A DNA stretch of 28,037 bases from JBGPFS01 sp041483455 (GCA_041483455.1 JBGPFS010000008.1:1-28037); one strand, 5' to 3'. Counted from the first letter of the stretch, positions 6,786 to 15,205 are shown. Numbers and translations are program-made. Notes: a model not told the origin generated them from the letters alone.

Positions 6786-8816
6786 GTGCCGATCCTTCCG
6801 AGTCTCCAGGGTCCCGCCGACCTGCGCGGTCTCGACGATGCGCAGCTGGCCGAGCTGGCCGCGGAGATCCGGGCGAAGATCATCACGACGGTCGCGACGA
6901 CCGGCGGCCACCTCGGCTCGTCGCTCGGGGTCGTCGAGCTGGCCATCGCGCTCCACCGGGTGCTCGAGTCGCCCCACGACCGGATCGTCTGGGACACCGG
7001 CCACCAGGCCTACCCCCACAAGCTCCTGACCGGTCGCTACGAGCGCTTCCACACGCTCCGCCAGGTGGGGGGCATCGGCGGCTTCCCGCGCCGGAGCGAG
7101 TCGCCGCACGACGTGTTCGACGGTGGCCACGCCGGGACCGGCCTGTCGATCGCCCAGGGTCTGGCCGAGGCGCGCGACCTGCGCCACGGGCTCGAGCGGA
7201 TCGCGGTCGTCGTGGGCGATGCCGCGCTGATGAGCGGGCTCAGCCTGGAGGCGCTCAACGACATCGGCCACCGGGGCACCCAGATGCTGATCGTCCTCAA
7301 CGACAACGAGATGTCGATCAGCCCGACCGTCGGCGCGTTCAGCAAGTACCTCAGCCAGATCAAGCTGTCGCCCGCCTGGCAGCAGGGCAAGACGGCCTAC
7401 GACTCGCTCATCGGCAGGGTCCCGGTGGTCGGCGGGACGGCCCTCGAGCTCTCGCAGCGGTTCCGCAAGTCGATCGTCAACTTCGCCCAGCCGGGCCAGC
7501 TGTTCGAGGACCTCGGGATCACCTACATCGGGCCGGTCCCCGGCCACGACCTCCACGCCCTGACCGAGACCCTGTCCCGGGCGCTCGAGCTGCGGGAACC
7601 GGTCCTCGTCCACGTCCGGACCCAGAAGGGACGCGGCTACCGACCCGCCGAGGCGGACCAGGTCGGCTTCCACGGGGCCGCCCTGCCGCCGATGACCGAT
7701 GCCCACGATCCGCATCCGGGCGGTCGTCCCGGCGCGCCCCCGAAGGGCCGCGCCTCGATGCCGGCCGAGTCGATCTCCGACGACGCCGCTCCTGCCACGA
7801 TCCCGCTGGACGCGCCGCGCCAGGCGCCGAACTACACGGCCGTCTTCGTGAGCGAGCTGCTCGAGATCGCCCGGGAGGACCGGCGGGTCGTGGGGATCAC
7901 CGCCGGGATGCCGACCGGCACGGGCCTGAACCGGCTCCAGGCCGAGTTCCCGGACCGCTTCTTCGACGTCGGGATCGCCGAGCAGCACGCGGTGGCGATG
8001 GCGACCGGTCTCGCGATGGGCGGGCTGCGCCCGGTCGTCGCCCTCTACTCGACGTTCCTCCAGCGCGCCTTCGACCAGACCGTCCACGACGTCTGCCAGA
8101 ACGACCAGCCGGTCGTCCTCGCGGTCGACCGGGCCGGCCTCGTCGGCGAGGACGGCACGAGCCACCAGGGGATGTTCATGATCCCGGCCCAGCGCCAGAT
8201 CCCGAACCTCGTCATCGCGAGCCCGAAGGACGAGCAGGAGCTTCGCTCGCTCCTGCGGACGGCCTTCGGCCAGGACCACCCGTTCGCGCTGCACTACCCG
8301 CGCGACGCCGGCTTCGACCTGCCGGCGATCGAGCCCGCGCTCATCCCGGTCGGGCAGGGCGAGCTCCTCCGCGAGGGGACCGACGTCCTGATCGTGGGCT
8401 TCGGGCCGATCGTCGCCCGGGGGGTGGCAGCCGCCGATCGGCTGGCCACCGACGGCTGGTCGGTCGGGGTCGTCAACGCCCGCTTCGCGAAGCCGCTCGA
8501 TCGACGGCTCATCCTCGAGCAGGCGCGCGGAAAGCGGCTGCTGGTCACGCTCGAGGAGAGCGTCGTGACCGGCGGATTCGGCAGTGCCGTGCTCGAGGCC
8601 ATCGAGGAGGCCCGACTGACCGACCCGGCCTACCGGGATGTCGCCGTGCGGATCGTCGGGATCCCCGGCGACCGGTTCGTCGACCACGGGTCGGTCGCCG
8701 ATCTTCGGAGCCTCATCAGGCTCGACGTGGACGGGATCGCCGGCCAGGTCAGGGAAGCCCTCGCGACGCTGGGAGCCGTTTCCGGTCGGGCGGCCGAGGC
8801 GACGGCCGCCGTCTGA
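6786..8816 (+). CDS. dxs: 1-deoxy-D-xylulose-5-phosphate synthase
   Basis: DXS condenses pyruvate and glyceraldehyde 3-phosphate with thiamine diphosphate, the first step of the MEP isoprenoid pathway; ispH of the same pathway lies at 19231. The 676-residue protein has GHLGSSLGVVELAIALH, WDTGHQAYPHKLLTGR, the ThDP/Mg region with D145 and N174, the catalytic Glu in IAEQHAVAMATGLAMGG (E399), and the C-terminal transketolase domain. The usual GDG metal motif reads GDA (VVGDAALMSG). A Pro/Gly/Ala-rich linker of about 45 residues precedes the pyrimidine-binding domain, which explains the slightly long product. GTG 6786 fits the family N-terminus (ILPSLQGPADLRGL); GGAG at 6771-6774 is a distant ribosome site. 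Confidence 0.95.
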   Translation: MPILPSLQGPADLRGLDDAQLAELAAEIRAKIITTVATTGGHLGSSLGVVELAIALHRVLESPHDRIVWDTGHQAYPHKLLTGRYERFHTLRQVGGIGGFPRRSESPHDVFDGGHAGTGLSIAQGLAEARDLRHGLERIAVVVGDAALMSGLSLEALNDIGHRGTQMLIVLNDNEMSISPTVGAFSKYLSQIKLSPAWQQGKTAYDSLIGRVPVVGGTALELSQRFRKSIVNFAQPGQLFEDLGITYIGPVPGHDLHALTETLSRALELREPVLVHVRTQKGRGYRPAEADQVGFHGAALPPMTDAHDPHPGGRPGAPPKGRASMPAESISDDAAPATIPLDAPRQAPNYTAVFVSELLEIAREDRRVVGITAGMPTGTGLNRLQAEFPDRFFDVGIAEQHAVAMATGLAMGGLRPVVALYSTFLQRAFDQTVHDVCQNDQPVVLAVDRAGLVGEDGTSHQGMFMIPAQRQIPNLVIASPKDEQELRSLLRTAFGQDHPFALHYPRDAGFDLPAIEPALIPVGQGELLREGTDVLIVGFGPIVARGVAAADRLATDGWSVGVVNARFAKPLDRRLILEQARGKRLLVTLEESVVTGGFGSAVLEAIEEARLTDPAYRDVAVRIVGIPGDRFVDHGSVADLRSLIRLDVDGIAGQVREALATLGAVSGRAAEATAAV

Positions 8817-8862
8817 GCGGCCCGATGAGCCGTCGTGCAGCGCGCTGTGCCACGATAGGCGG

Positions 8863-9687
8863 GTGACTCGGACCGCCCGCCAGCGCCTGGATCAGCTCCT
8901 CGTCGAGCGCGGCCTCGCCGACAGCCGGAGCCGGGCGCAGGCGCTCGTCCTGGCCGGCCAGGTAAGGGTCGGGGTCGGCGACGCGGCACGGCTGGACCGC
9001 AAGCCCGGCGAGCTGGTGGACCCGGCGCTGCCGCTCGAGCTCGTGGCGCGCGATCCGTTCGTGAGCCGGGGCGGCCACAAGCTGGCCGCCGCGCTCGATG
9101 CCTTCAGGATCGATCCGGCCGGGCGGATCTGCCTCGACGTCGGCGCCTCGACCGGCGGGTTCACCGACGTCCTGCTCCAGCGCGGCGCCAGGCGCGTCTA
9201 CGCGATCGACGTCGGCCGGGGCCAGCTGGCCGAGCGGCTCCGGGCGGACCCGCGGGTCGTCAGCCGGGAGCGGTTCAACGCCCGCGAGCTCGGCCCGACC
9301 AGCCTGGCCGAGCCGGTCGACCTCGCCGTCGTCGACGTCTCGTTCATCTCGCTCGGTCTCGTCCTCGGCCCGATCGCCTCGTGCTTCGGGCCGGCCGGTG
9401 GGACGATCGTGCCTCTCGTCAAGCCGCAGTTCGAGGCCGGCCGCGCGGCCGCCAGGGGCGGCGTGGTCCGCGATCCGGCGGTCCACCGAGCCGTCCTGGA
9501 GGGGGTCGTCGAGGCGGCCCGCGGACTGGGCCTGGCCTTCGTCGACGCGGTCGCGTCTCCGCTCCTCGGACCGGAGGGGAACCGGGAGTTCCTCCTGCAC
9601 CTGCGGGTCGGCGCGCCGTCCCCGCGGCTGCCAGTGCCCGACGGGCCCGGGATCGCCGCGCGGCTCCGCGACGTGGCGCTCGGATGA
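8863..9687 (+). CDS. tlyA: TlyA family rRNA 2'-O-methyltransferase
   Basis: TlyA proteins methylate ribose in 16S and 23S rRNA using S-adenosylmethionine and affect sensitivity to capreomycin-type antibiotics; some are also called hemolysins. The 274-residue protein has an S4 RNA-binding domain at the N-terminus (RLDQLLVERGLADSRSRAQA), then an FtsJ/RrmJ-like domain with SAM-binding LDVGASTGGF (91-100) and the K-D-K-E tetrad as K73, D158 (VVDVSF), K187 and E191 (VKPQFE). The GTG at 8863 gives the expected S4 start; an earlier in-frame start lies inside dxs. TlyA-nadK-recN is a common cluster in Gram-positive-type genomes. Its TGA overlaps nadK (ATGA). Confidence 0.96.
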   Translation: MTRTARQRLDQLLVERGLADSRSRAQALVLAGQVRVGVGDAARLDRKPGELVDPALPLELVARDPFVSRGGHKLAAALDAFRIDPAGRICLDVGASTGGFTDVLLQRGARRVYAIDVGRGQLAERLRADPRVVSRERFNARELGPTSLAEPVDLAVVDVSFISLGLVLGPIASCFGPAGGTIVPLVKPQFEAGRAAARGGVVRDPAVHRAVLEGVVEAARGLGLAFVDAVASPLLGPEGNREFLLHLRVGAPSPRLPVPDGPGIAARLRDVALG

Positions 9688-10532
9688 ACCCGATCCGGCG
9701 GGTCGGGTTCGCCTATAACCCGACGAATGAGGCGGCGGTCGAGGTCCGCGAGCGGGTCGAAGGCTGGGCTCGGGCCAATGCGATCGAGCACTGGGCGGCG
9801 CCCGCGGGCGACCTCGCCGCCCTCGTCGGACGGCTGCCCGGCACGGATGTCCTCGTGGTCCTGGGCGGTGACGGGACGTTCCTGCGGGCGGCCCAGGCGG
9901 TCTCCGAGGTCGACGTGCCGCTGCTGGGGGTCAACCTCGGCAAGATCGGGTTCCTCTCGAAGGTCGAAGCCGACCAGGCCGAGGCGGTCCTGGCCCTGGT
10001 CGCGGCCGGCGGCTACACGCTCGACGAGCGGATGGCCCTGACCGGCCGGATCCTGTCGGCCGGTCAGGCGAACGGCTCGGCCGGGTTCTTCGCGCTCAAC
10101 GACGTCGTCGTGGCGCGCGGGTCACTGGCCCGGGTCGTCCGGCTCGACGTCTCGATCGGGCCGTCCCACCTCGCGACCTTCGTCGCGGATGGGCTGGTCG
10201 TCGCCTCGCCGACGGGCTCGACCGGCTACTCGTTCTCGGCGGGCGGCCCGATCCTCGATCCGCTCAGCCGGAACCTCATCGTGACCCCGATCGCCGGCTA
10301 CCTCTCGACGATCCGCTCCGTCGTCGTCAGCCCGAGCCAGACCGTGACCGCCCGGATCGTCGACGCGTACGAGGCGCTGGTGAGCATCGACGGGCGCGAG
10401 GACTTCCCGCTCACCGTCGGTGACGTCGTCGAGGTCCGGGCCGGCGGGCGGACGATCCGCTTCGTCGAGCCGACGGGGGCGATCCCGTTCTGGGATCTCC
10501 TTCGAACGAAGGTGGAGCTCCTGCCGCAGTGA
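9684..10532 (+). CDS. nadK: NAD kinase (ATP/polyphosphate-NAD kinase)
   Basis: NadK phosphorylates NAD to NADP and so supplies reducing cofactor for biosynthesis. The 282-residue protein carries the invariant GGDGT motif (61-65, D63 catalytic), the LNDVVVARG block, and the substrate-binding SPTGSTGYSFSAGGPI segment. The N-terminal Rossmann-like part starts at once (RRVGFAYNP), supporting ATG 9684, which overlaps the tlyA stop. The C-terminal all-beta domain is complete (GRTIRFVEP). The stop overlaps the recN GTG (GTGA), so tlyA, nadK, recN and probably xerD look translationally coupled. Confidence 0.97.
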   Translation: MNPIRRVGFAYNPTNEAAVEVRERVEGWARANAIEHWAAPAGDLAALVGRLPGTDVLVVLGGDGTFLRAAQAVSEVDVPLLGVNLGKIGFLSKVEADQAEAVLALVAAGGYTLDERMALTGRILSAGQANGSAGFFALNDVVVARGSLARVVRLDVSIGPSHLATFVADGLVVASPTGSTGYSFSAGGPILDPLSRNLIVTPIAGYLSTIRSVVVSPSQTVTARIVDAYEALVSIDGREDFPLTVGDVVEVRAGGRTIRFVEPTGAIPFWDLLRTKVELLPQ

Positions 10533-12283
10533 CCCTGAGCGCCGGTCCGCGGGCCGAGCGTCCCGGGCCCGCGGGTCCGGGGCCGGCCGGCCGACTCCGA
10601 GCGCTGGCCGTGTTCGACCTCGCGCTCCTCGAGCGGCTCCGGCTCGAGTTCGGGCCCGGGCTGAACGTGCTGACCGGCGAGACCGGCGCCGGCAAGAGTC
10701 TGCTCATCGACGCCCTCGGTCTCGCCCTGGGCGCCCGCTCGGACACCGGACTCGTCAGGCACGGCGCCGAGTCCGCCCGGGTCGAAGCCGAGTTCGAGCG
10801 CTCCCCGGAGGCGCTCGTCGTCGTTCGGGAGGTCTCGGCTTCCGGTCGGTCGTCCGCCCGCCTCGACGACGAGGCGGTCAGCGCCGCGCGCCTGGCGGAG
10901 GCCGTCGGGCCGCTCGTCGAGGTCCACGGCCAGCACGACCAGCAGCGCCTCCTCGACGAGCGCGTCCAGCGCGATCTCCTCGATGCGTACGGCGGCCACG
11001 CTGAGCTCAGGGCGGCCATGGCGACGGCCGTTCGGCGCTGGTCGGAGAACCAGGCGGCCCTCGGGGCGCTGGTGCTCGATCCGCGAGAGCTCCTTCGGCG
11101 CCTGACCCTCGCCGAGCACGAGGCGGCCGAGATCCTCGCGGCGCGGCTGCGAGTCGGTGAGGCCGACGAGATCCGCGAGCGGCTGGTCGCCTCCCGTAAC
11201 GGCGAGTCGATCGCCCGGGCCGGCGCGGCCCTCGATGAGGTGCTCCTGGAGGAGGGGACCGGCGCCCGTGACGCCGCGGGCCGGGCGTTCGCGCTCGCCC
11301 GCGAGCTGGCCCGCCTCGACGCGCGCTTCGGGCCGCTCGCCGAGCGGATCGGCGGCATCGAGGCCGAGCTCGAGGATGTCGCCGCCGCGACGCGAGGGCT
11401 CGTCGAGGGGATCGAGTACGACCCGCGCGCCCTGGGCCTGCTCGAGGAGCGGCTCTCGGAGATCTATGCGCTCGAGCGTCGCTACGGTGACGACGAGGCC
11501 GCCGTCATCGCGCACGCGGAGGCGGCGGCGGGCGAAGCCGAGCGGCTGCGCGGTCTCGAGGACGAGCGCGACCGGCGACTCGCGGAGGATGCCGTCCTCC
11601 TCGCGGCGGTCGGCGCGGCCGCCGCGGACCTCTCGGTCGCCCGGCGCCGGACGGCCGAAGTGCTCGGGCCGCGGATCGCGAGCGCCCTCGCCGGGCTCGG
11701 CTTCCGGGAGGATGCCTTCGCGATCGGGCTCGGGCGTCGCCCGGCCGGGCAGGCGGAATCGGCCGTCGAGCTCGACGGTGATGCGGTCGCGTTCGACGCG
11801 ACGGGCGTCGACGACGTCATCTTCCGGTTCGCGCCCAACGCCGGGGAGCCCGGTCGACCGCTCGCCAGGATCGCCTCCGGTGGCGAGCTCAGCCGGGTGG
11901 GCCTCGCGATCAAGGAGGTCCTGGCTGCCGCGGACGCGACGCCGACCCTCGTCTTCGACGAGATCGACAGCGGGATCGGCGGCCGGAGCGCCGACCCGGT
12001 CGGACGGAGCCTGTGGCTCCTGGCTCGCCGGCACCAGGTCCTGTGCGTGACCCACCTGCCCCAGATCGCCGCTCACGCCGACGTCCACTTCCGGATCTCG
12101 AAGCAGGAGCGGGACGGCCGGACGGCCACCATGGTCGAGCGCCTCGAGGGCGAGGAGCGGCTGATCGAGCTGGCGGCGATGCTCGGCGGCGAAGCGGGCG
12201 GATCGCCGGCCGCGGCGGGCGCCCGGGACCTCATCGAGCGTGCCGCGGCCTGGCGACGATCGGCGCCGGAGCATTCCGCCTGA
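10529..12283 (+). CDS. recN: DNA repair protein RecN
   Basis: RecN is an SMC-like ATPase acting early in double-strand break repair. The 584-residue protein has Walker A at 50-57 (GETGAGKS), a Q-loop region (VEVHGQHDQQRLLDE), a coiled-coil-rich middle with many Arg/Glu/Ala heptads, the ABC signature (RIASGGELSRVGLAIKEVL), Walker B (TLVFDEIDSGIGG) and the switch His region (QVLCVTHLPQIAAHAD). About 20 Gly/Pro/Ala residues precede the expected first strand (LRALAVFDLALLERL), so the true start could be later, but the GTG at 10529 overlapping the nadK stop is the natural choice. The C-terminus is complete. Confidence 0.96.
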   Translation: MTLSAGPRAERPGPAGPGPAGRLRALAVFDLALLERLRLEFGPGLNVLTGETGAGKSLLIDALGLALGARSDTGLVRHGAESARVEAEFERSPEALVVVREVSASGRSSARLDDEAVSAARLAEAVGPLVEVHGQHDQQRLLDERVQRDLLDAYGGHAELRAAMATAVRRWSENQAALGALVLDPRELLRRLTLAEHEAAEILAARLRVGEADEIRERLVASRNGESIARAGAALDEVLLEEGTGARDAAGRAFALARELARLDARFGPLAERIGGIEAELEDVAAATRGLVEGIEYDPRALGLLEERLSEIYALERRYGDDEAAVIAHAEAAAGEAERLRGLEDERDRRLAEDAVLLAAVGAAAADLSVARRRTAEVLGPRIASALAGLGFREDAFAIGLGRRPAGQAESAVELDGDAVAFDATGVDDVIFRFAPNAGEPGRPLARIASGGELSRVGLAIKEVLAAADATPTLVFDEIDSGIGGRSADPVGRSLWLLARRHQVLCVTHLPQIAAHADVHFRISKQERDGRTATMVERLEGEERLIELAAMLGGEAGGSPAAAGARDLIERAAAWRRSAPEHSA

Positions 12284-13239
12284 GCGCGGACGGCCCGCGC
12301 CCGGGCGGGGCCGGGATCGGACTCGAGTCGGCGATCGCCGGCTACCTCGCCCACCTGCGCGTGGAGCGCGGCCTCGCCGACGCGACCCTCCGGGCGTACG
12401 GCGCCGACCTGCGGGCGTTCGCGGCCGACCCCGCGGTCGCGGCCGGCTGGGCCGTCTCGGCCGAGCCGGCGACCCGTCATCTCGCCGGGCTGGCGGCCGG
12501 GACCCGGGAGCGCTCGCCCCTCCGGCCGACGAGCCTGCGGCGCCGGACCGCCTCGATCCGCGGCTTCTACCGGTTCGCCTACGGCGACGGGCTCATCGCG
12601 ACGGACTTGGCCGAGCGGCTCGACCTGCCGAAGCAGCTTCGCCGGCTGCCGGACCCGCTCGACCCCGACGACACCGTCCGGCTCCTCGAGGCCGCGGGCG
12701 GGCCGGATCCGGATCTCCCGGACCGGGTCCGCGACCGGGCCCTCCTCGAGCTCCTGTACGCCGCCGGGCTCCGGGTGAGCGAAGCGCTGGGGCTCGACCG
12801 GGAGGACCTCTCGACCGACGGCGGGTTCGTGCGGGTGATCGGCAAGGGCGACAAGGAGCGGCTCGTCCCGGTCGGCGAGGTCGCCCTCGCCTGGCTCGAG
12901 CGCTACCTGGAGGAGGTCCGGCCCAGCCGCCTCTCGATCGCGCACGTGGCCCCCGCGCGGGGCGGCCCGGTCTTCCTGACGGCGGCCGGCCGGCGGCTGC
13001 GCCGTCAGCAGGCGTGGGCGATCGTGAGGCGCGCGGCCGAGCGGGCCGGCCTGGGGGATCGCGTGACGCCGCACACGCTCCGCCACAGCTTCGCCACCCA
13101 CCTCCTTGCGGGCGGAGCCGACCTGCGGATCGTCCAGGAGTTGCTCGGGCATGCGAGTATCTCTACGACCCAGCTCTACACTCACCTCACGGGCGAGCGG
13201 ATCCGGGAGGTCTACGCGCGGGCCCATCCCAGGGCCTGA
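12280..13239 (+). CDS. xerD: Site-specific tyrosine recombinase XerC/XerD, apparent CTG start
   Basis: Xer recombinases resolve chromosome dimers at dif during division. The catalytic residues are all present: R165 (AGLRVSEAL), K189 (GKGDKERLVP), H265 and R268 (HTLRHSFATHLL), H291 (LLGHASISTT) and nucleophile Y300 (QLYTHL). The SAM-like core-binding domain begins at IAGYLAHLRVERGLADATL. No ATG, GTG or TTG is available in frame between the deep interior of recN and a GTG at 12361 that would cut off the first helix. CTG 12280 overlaps the recN TGA as CTGA and has GGAG at 12268-12271, 8 bases upstream. It gives 319 residues, close to the family's 300. XerC and XerD cannot be separated here; one recombinase may do both jobs. 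Confidence 0.93.
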   Translation: MSADGPRPGGAGIGLESAIAGYLAHLRVERGLADATLRAYGADLRAFAADPAVAAGWAVSAEPATRHLAGLAAGTRERSPLRPTSLRRRTASIRGFYRFAYGDGLIATDLAERLDLPKQLRRLPDPLDPDDTVRLLEAAGGPDPDLPDRVRDRALLELLYAAGLRVSEALGLDREDLSTDGGFVRVIGKGDKERLVPVGEVALAWLERYLEEVRPSRLSIAHVAPARGGPVFLTAAGRRLRRQQAWAIVRRAAERAGLGDRVTPHTLRHSFATHLLAGGADLRIVQELLGHASISTTQLYTHLTGERIREVYARAHPRA

Positions 13240-13246
13240 GGAGGAG
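13239..13246 (+). promoter_or_regulatory. Strong ribosome binding site AGGAGGAG for the PH-domain gene
   Basis: AGGAGGAG lies 7 bases before ATG 13254 and overlaps the last base of the xerD stop. It fixes the start of the next gene and contrasts with the many neighbours that lack a Shine-Dalgarno. Confidence 0.6.
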
Positions 13247-13253
13247 ATCGAGG

Positions 13254-14003
13254 ATGGCGGACTACAAGGAATCGCTGCTGGCCGGCGGTGAGCGGATCAT
13301 CCTGAGCCGTCGCCAGCACTGGATCACGTTCGTCGACCAGGCGAAGTGGGCGATCCTCGGCGCCGTCGGGGCGATCGTCCTGCTCATCCTCTCGGCCAAC
13401 ATGAAGGGCGACGGGATCGGCGGCTTCCTGGGCGGGGCGTTCGGCTGGATCGCCCTGGCCCTGCTCGTCGTCGCCCTCGTCTGGATCCCCTGGCAGTACC
13501 TGCGCTGGGTCAACCTCGAGTACATCCTGACGAATCGGCGGGTCATCCAGCTGTCCGGCGTGCTCAACAAGCGGGCCAGCGACAGCAGTCTCGAGAAGAT
13601 CAACGACGCGATCCTGAGCGTGAGCATGCTCGGGCGGGCCCTCGGCTTCGGCGACCTCGAGATCCAGACCGCCTCCGAGTCGGGGATCGAGCGGATGCAC
13701 CTGCTGGTGGATGCGCCCGGCTTCAAGCGCGGGATGCTCGACGCGAAGCACGAGCTCGAGCTCGAGCTGTCGGGCGGGAACCCGCCCGGTCCGGCCCTGC
13801 GGGCTACGACCGAGGCCCAGCCTCCCGGCGCCGTGCCCTCGATGGCCCCCCCGGCCGTGGCACCCGCTCCCGCTTCCCCGGCGCCCATGTCGCCGGAGGG
13901 CGTGACGAACGCGATCGAGCGCCTCTCGGCCCTGCGCACGAGCGGGGCGATCACCGCCGAGGAGTTCGAGGCCAAGAAGGCGGACCTGCTCAAGCGGCTC
14001 TAG
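13254..14003 (+). CDS. Membrane protein with bacterial PH (bPH2/YdbT-like) domain and C-terminal SHOCT domain
   Basis: This 249-residue protein has a short cytoplasmic lead (YKESLLAGGERIILSRRQHW), two membrane helices at about 30-50 and 58-80, then a bPH2 domain at about 83-172 with the typical LEYILTNRRVIQLSGVLNKR block and DLEIQTASESG. A Pro/Ala linker (about 175-212) leads to a SHOCT module (217-248, NAIERLSALRTSGAITAEEF). Family members are often described as stress- or envelope-related, but their biochemical role is unknown. It sits 14 bases after xerD and 17 before a site-2 protease gene. A functional link with that protease is only inferred from position. Confidence 0.88.
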   Translation: MADYKESLLAGGERIILSRRQHWITFVDQAKWAILGAVGAIVLLILSANMKGDGIGGFLGGAFGWIALALLVVALVWIPWQYLRWVNLEYILTNRRVIQLSGVLNKRASDSSLEKINDAILSVSMLGRALGFGDLEIQTASESGIERMHLLVDAPGFKRGMLDAKHELELELSGGNPPGPALRATTEAQPPGAVPSMAPPAVAPAPASPAPMSPEGVTNAIERLSALRTSGAITAEEFEAKKADLLKRL

Positions 14004-14008
14004 CCGGG

Positions 14009-14014
14009 TAGCAT
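14009..14014 (+). promoter_or_regulatory. Possible -10 hexamer TAGCAT giving a leaderless M50 peptidase mRNA
   Basis: TAGCAT ends 6 bases before the GTG at 14021, so a transcript starting at the usual distance would begin at or next to the start codon. No Shine-Dalgarno precedes that GTG. No -35 is recognisable. Confidence 0.35.
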
Positions 14015-14020
14015 TGAGCG

Positions 14021-14686
14021 GTGCTATCCCAAGAGCTCGTCCTGCGGCTGACCGCCGCCTTCCTGATCATCGTCGTCAGCTTCCCGGTCCACGAGTTCAG
14101 CCACGCCCTGGCGGCGACGCGGCTGGGCGATCACACCGCGCGGCTGATGGGCCGCCTGACGCTCAACCCGATCGCGCACATCGACCCGATGGGCACCATG
14201 CTCCTGATCCTGAGCAGCCTGTCCGGAGTCGGCATCGGCTGGGCCAAGCCGACCCCGGTCAACCCATCGAACCTGCGCGGCGGCCGGAACGCCGACGCCC
14301 TCGTGGCGGGCGCGGGTCCGATCTCGAACCTGGTCCTGGCGGCCCTGATGGCGATCCCCTACCGGCTCCTGGCCGGCGCCCAGCAGACGGGCGTCGTCGT
14401 GCCCGACGGGGTGCTCTTCGTCCTCTTCCTGTTCGTCGTCATCAACGTCGGCCTGGCCTTCTTCAACCTGATCCCGATCCCGCCGCTCGACGGCTCCCAT
14501 ATCCTGTTCGCGCTCCTGCCGCCGATGACCGCCTTCCGCTGGCGACCGGTCGTCTTCCAGTACGGCCCGCCGGCGCTCCTCCTCGTGATCTTCGTGCCCT
14601 TGTTCGTGCCCGGGCTGCCCTCGCCGCTCGGCCTGCTCTTCGATGGGATCGTCATCCCGATCGCCCGGATCCTGATCGGTGTCTGA
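14021..14686 (+). CDS. Site-2 protease family (M50B) zinc metallopeptidase
   Basis: This 221-residue integral membrane protein shows the M50 zinc site: H24-E25-x-x-H28 (VHEFSHALAA) in the first helix and the third ligand D157 in NLIPIPPLDGS. The NPIAHIDPMGT stretch and GAGPISNLVLAALMA are also typical of the compact, PDZ-less S2P subgroup (YwhC/Rip-like). Such enzymes cut substrate helices inside the bilayer; the substrate here is unknown. The GTG start places the catalytic helix near the N-terminus as expected and comes right after a TAGCAT -10-like hexamer. It overlaps the HD-domain gene by 8 bases. Similar peptidases often sit near scpA/scpB in Gram-positive-type genomes. Confidence 0.92.
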   Translation: MLSQELVLRLTAAFLIIVVSFPVHEFSHALAATRLGDHTARLMGRLTLNPIAHIDPMGTMLLILSSLSGVGIGWAKPTPVNPSNLRGGRNADALVAGAGPISNLVLAALMAIPYRLLAGAQQTGVVVPDGVLFVLFLFVVINVGLAFFNLIPIPPLDGSHILFALLPPMTAFRWRPVVFQYGPPALLLVIFVPLFVPGLPSPLGLLFDGIVIPIARILIGV

Positions 14687-15203
14687 GGCGGACGGGCGGC
14701 CCGGTTCACGGCGCTGGTGGGCGACCAAGATCCGCCAGGCCCGGGGCCACCTCCGGGCGTCGGTCGGGCCGGCCGAGCGGGCCGCCCTCGGCTCCTGGCT
14801 GACCCCGGCCGAGCTCGCCCTGTTCGACGCGATGCCGCCGACCGACCGCCGCCACGGCCTCGACGTCGTCGGGGCGCTGCGCGCGGGCGGGGCAGGGGAC
14901 GACCGCGAGCTGCTGGTGGCCGGCCTGCTCCATGACTGCGGGAAGGGGCCGACCGTCGGACTCTGGCCGCGCGTGGCCTGGTCGCTCGGGGAGGCCTGGG
15001 GGCCGTGGGTGGTCCGCCTCGCGCGCCTCGTGCCCGGCTCGGCGAACGCGCTCGAGCGGCTGCGCGACCACGCGGCGCTCTCGGCCGACGCGGTCCTCGG
15101 CGCGGGGGCGAGCCGGCGGACCGCCGAGCTGATCCGGCACCAGGCGGCCCCGACCGAGCCGACCGCCGGCGAGCTGCTCCGTCTCGCCGACGAGGCGAGC
15201 TGA
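14679..15203 (+). CDS. HD-domain protein, putative metal-dependent phosphohydrolase
   Basis: This 174-residue protein carries an HD signature: H59 (DRRHGLDVVGAL), the paired H85-D86 in LLVAGLLHDCGKG, further His at 131 and 154, and D171 in LLRLADEAS. HD enzymes hydrolyse phosphoester bonds of nucleotides, cyclic nucleotides or nucleic acids; the substrate cannot be read from sequence. The Trp-rich central stretch (WPRVAWSLGEAWGPWVVRL) looks membrane-facing or simply hydrophobic. The GTG at 14679 overlaps the end of the peptidase gene by 8 bases, and the stop is 2 bases before scpA, so it is embedded in the operon. I know no fixed gene name. Confidence 0.83.
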   Translation: MSEADGRPGSRRWWATKIRQARGHLRASVGPAERAALGSWLTPAELALFDAMPPTDRRHGLDVVGALRAGGAGDDRELLVAGLLHDCGKGPTVGLWPRVAWSLGEAWGPWVVRLARLVPGSANALERLRDHAALSADAVLGAGASRRTAELIRHQAAPTEPTAGELLRLADEAS

Positions 15204-15205
15204 GC

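Noticed and set aside
6618..8687. Very long - strand ORF antisense to dxs
   Set aside because: It is a shadow of GC-rich codon bias in dxs, with charged repetitive composition and no recognisable domain. Similar antisense frames opposite mltG, xseA, recN and der were dismissed for the same reason.
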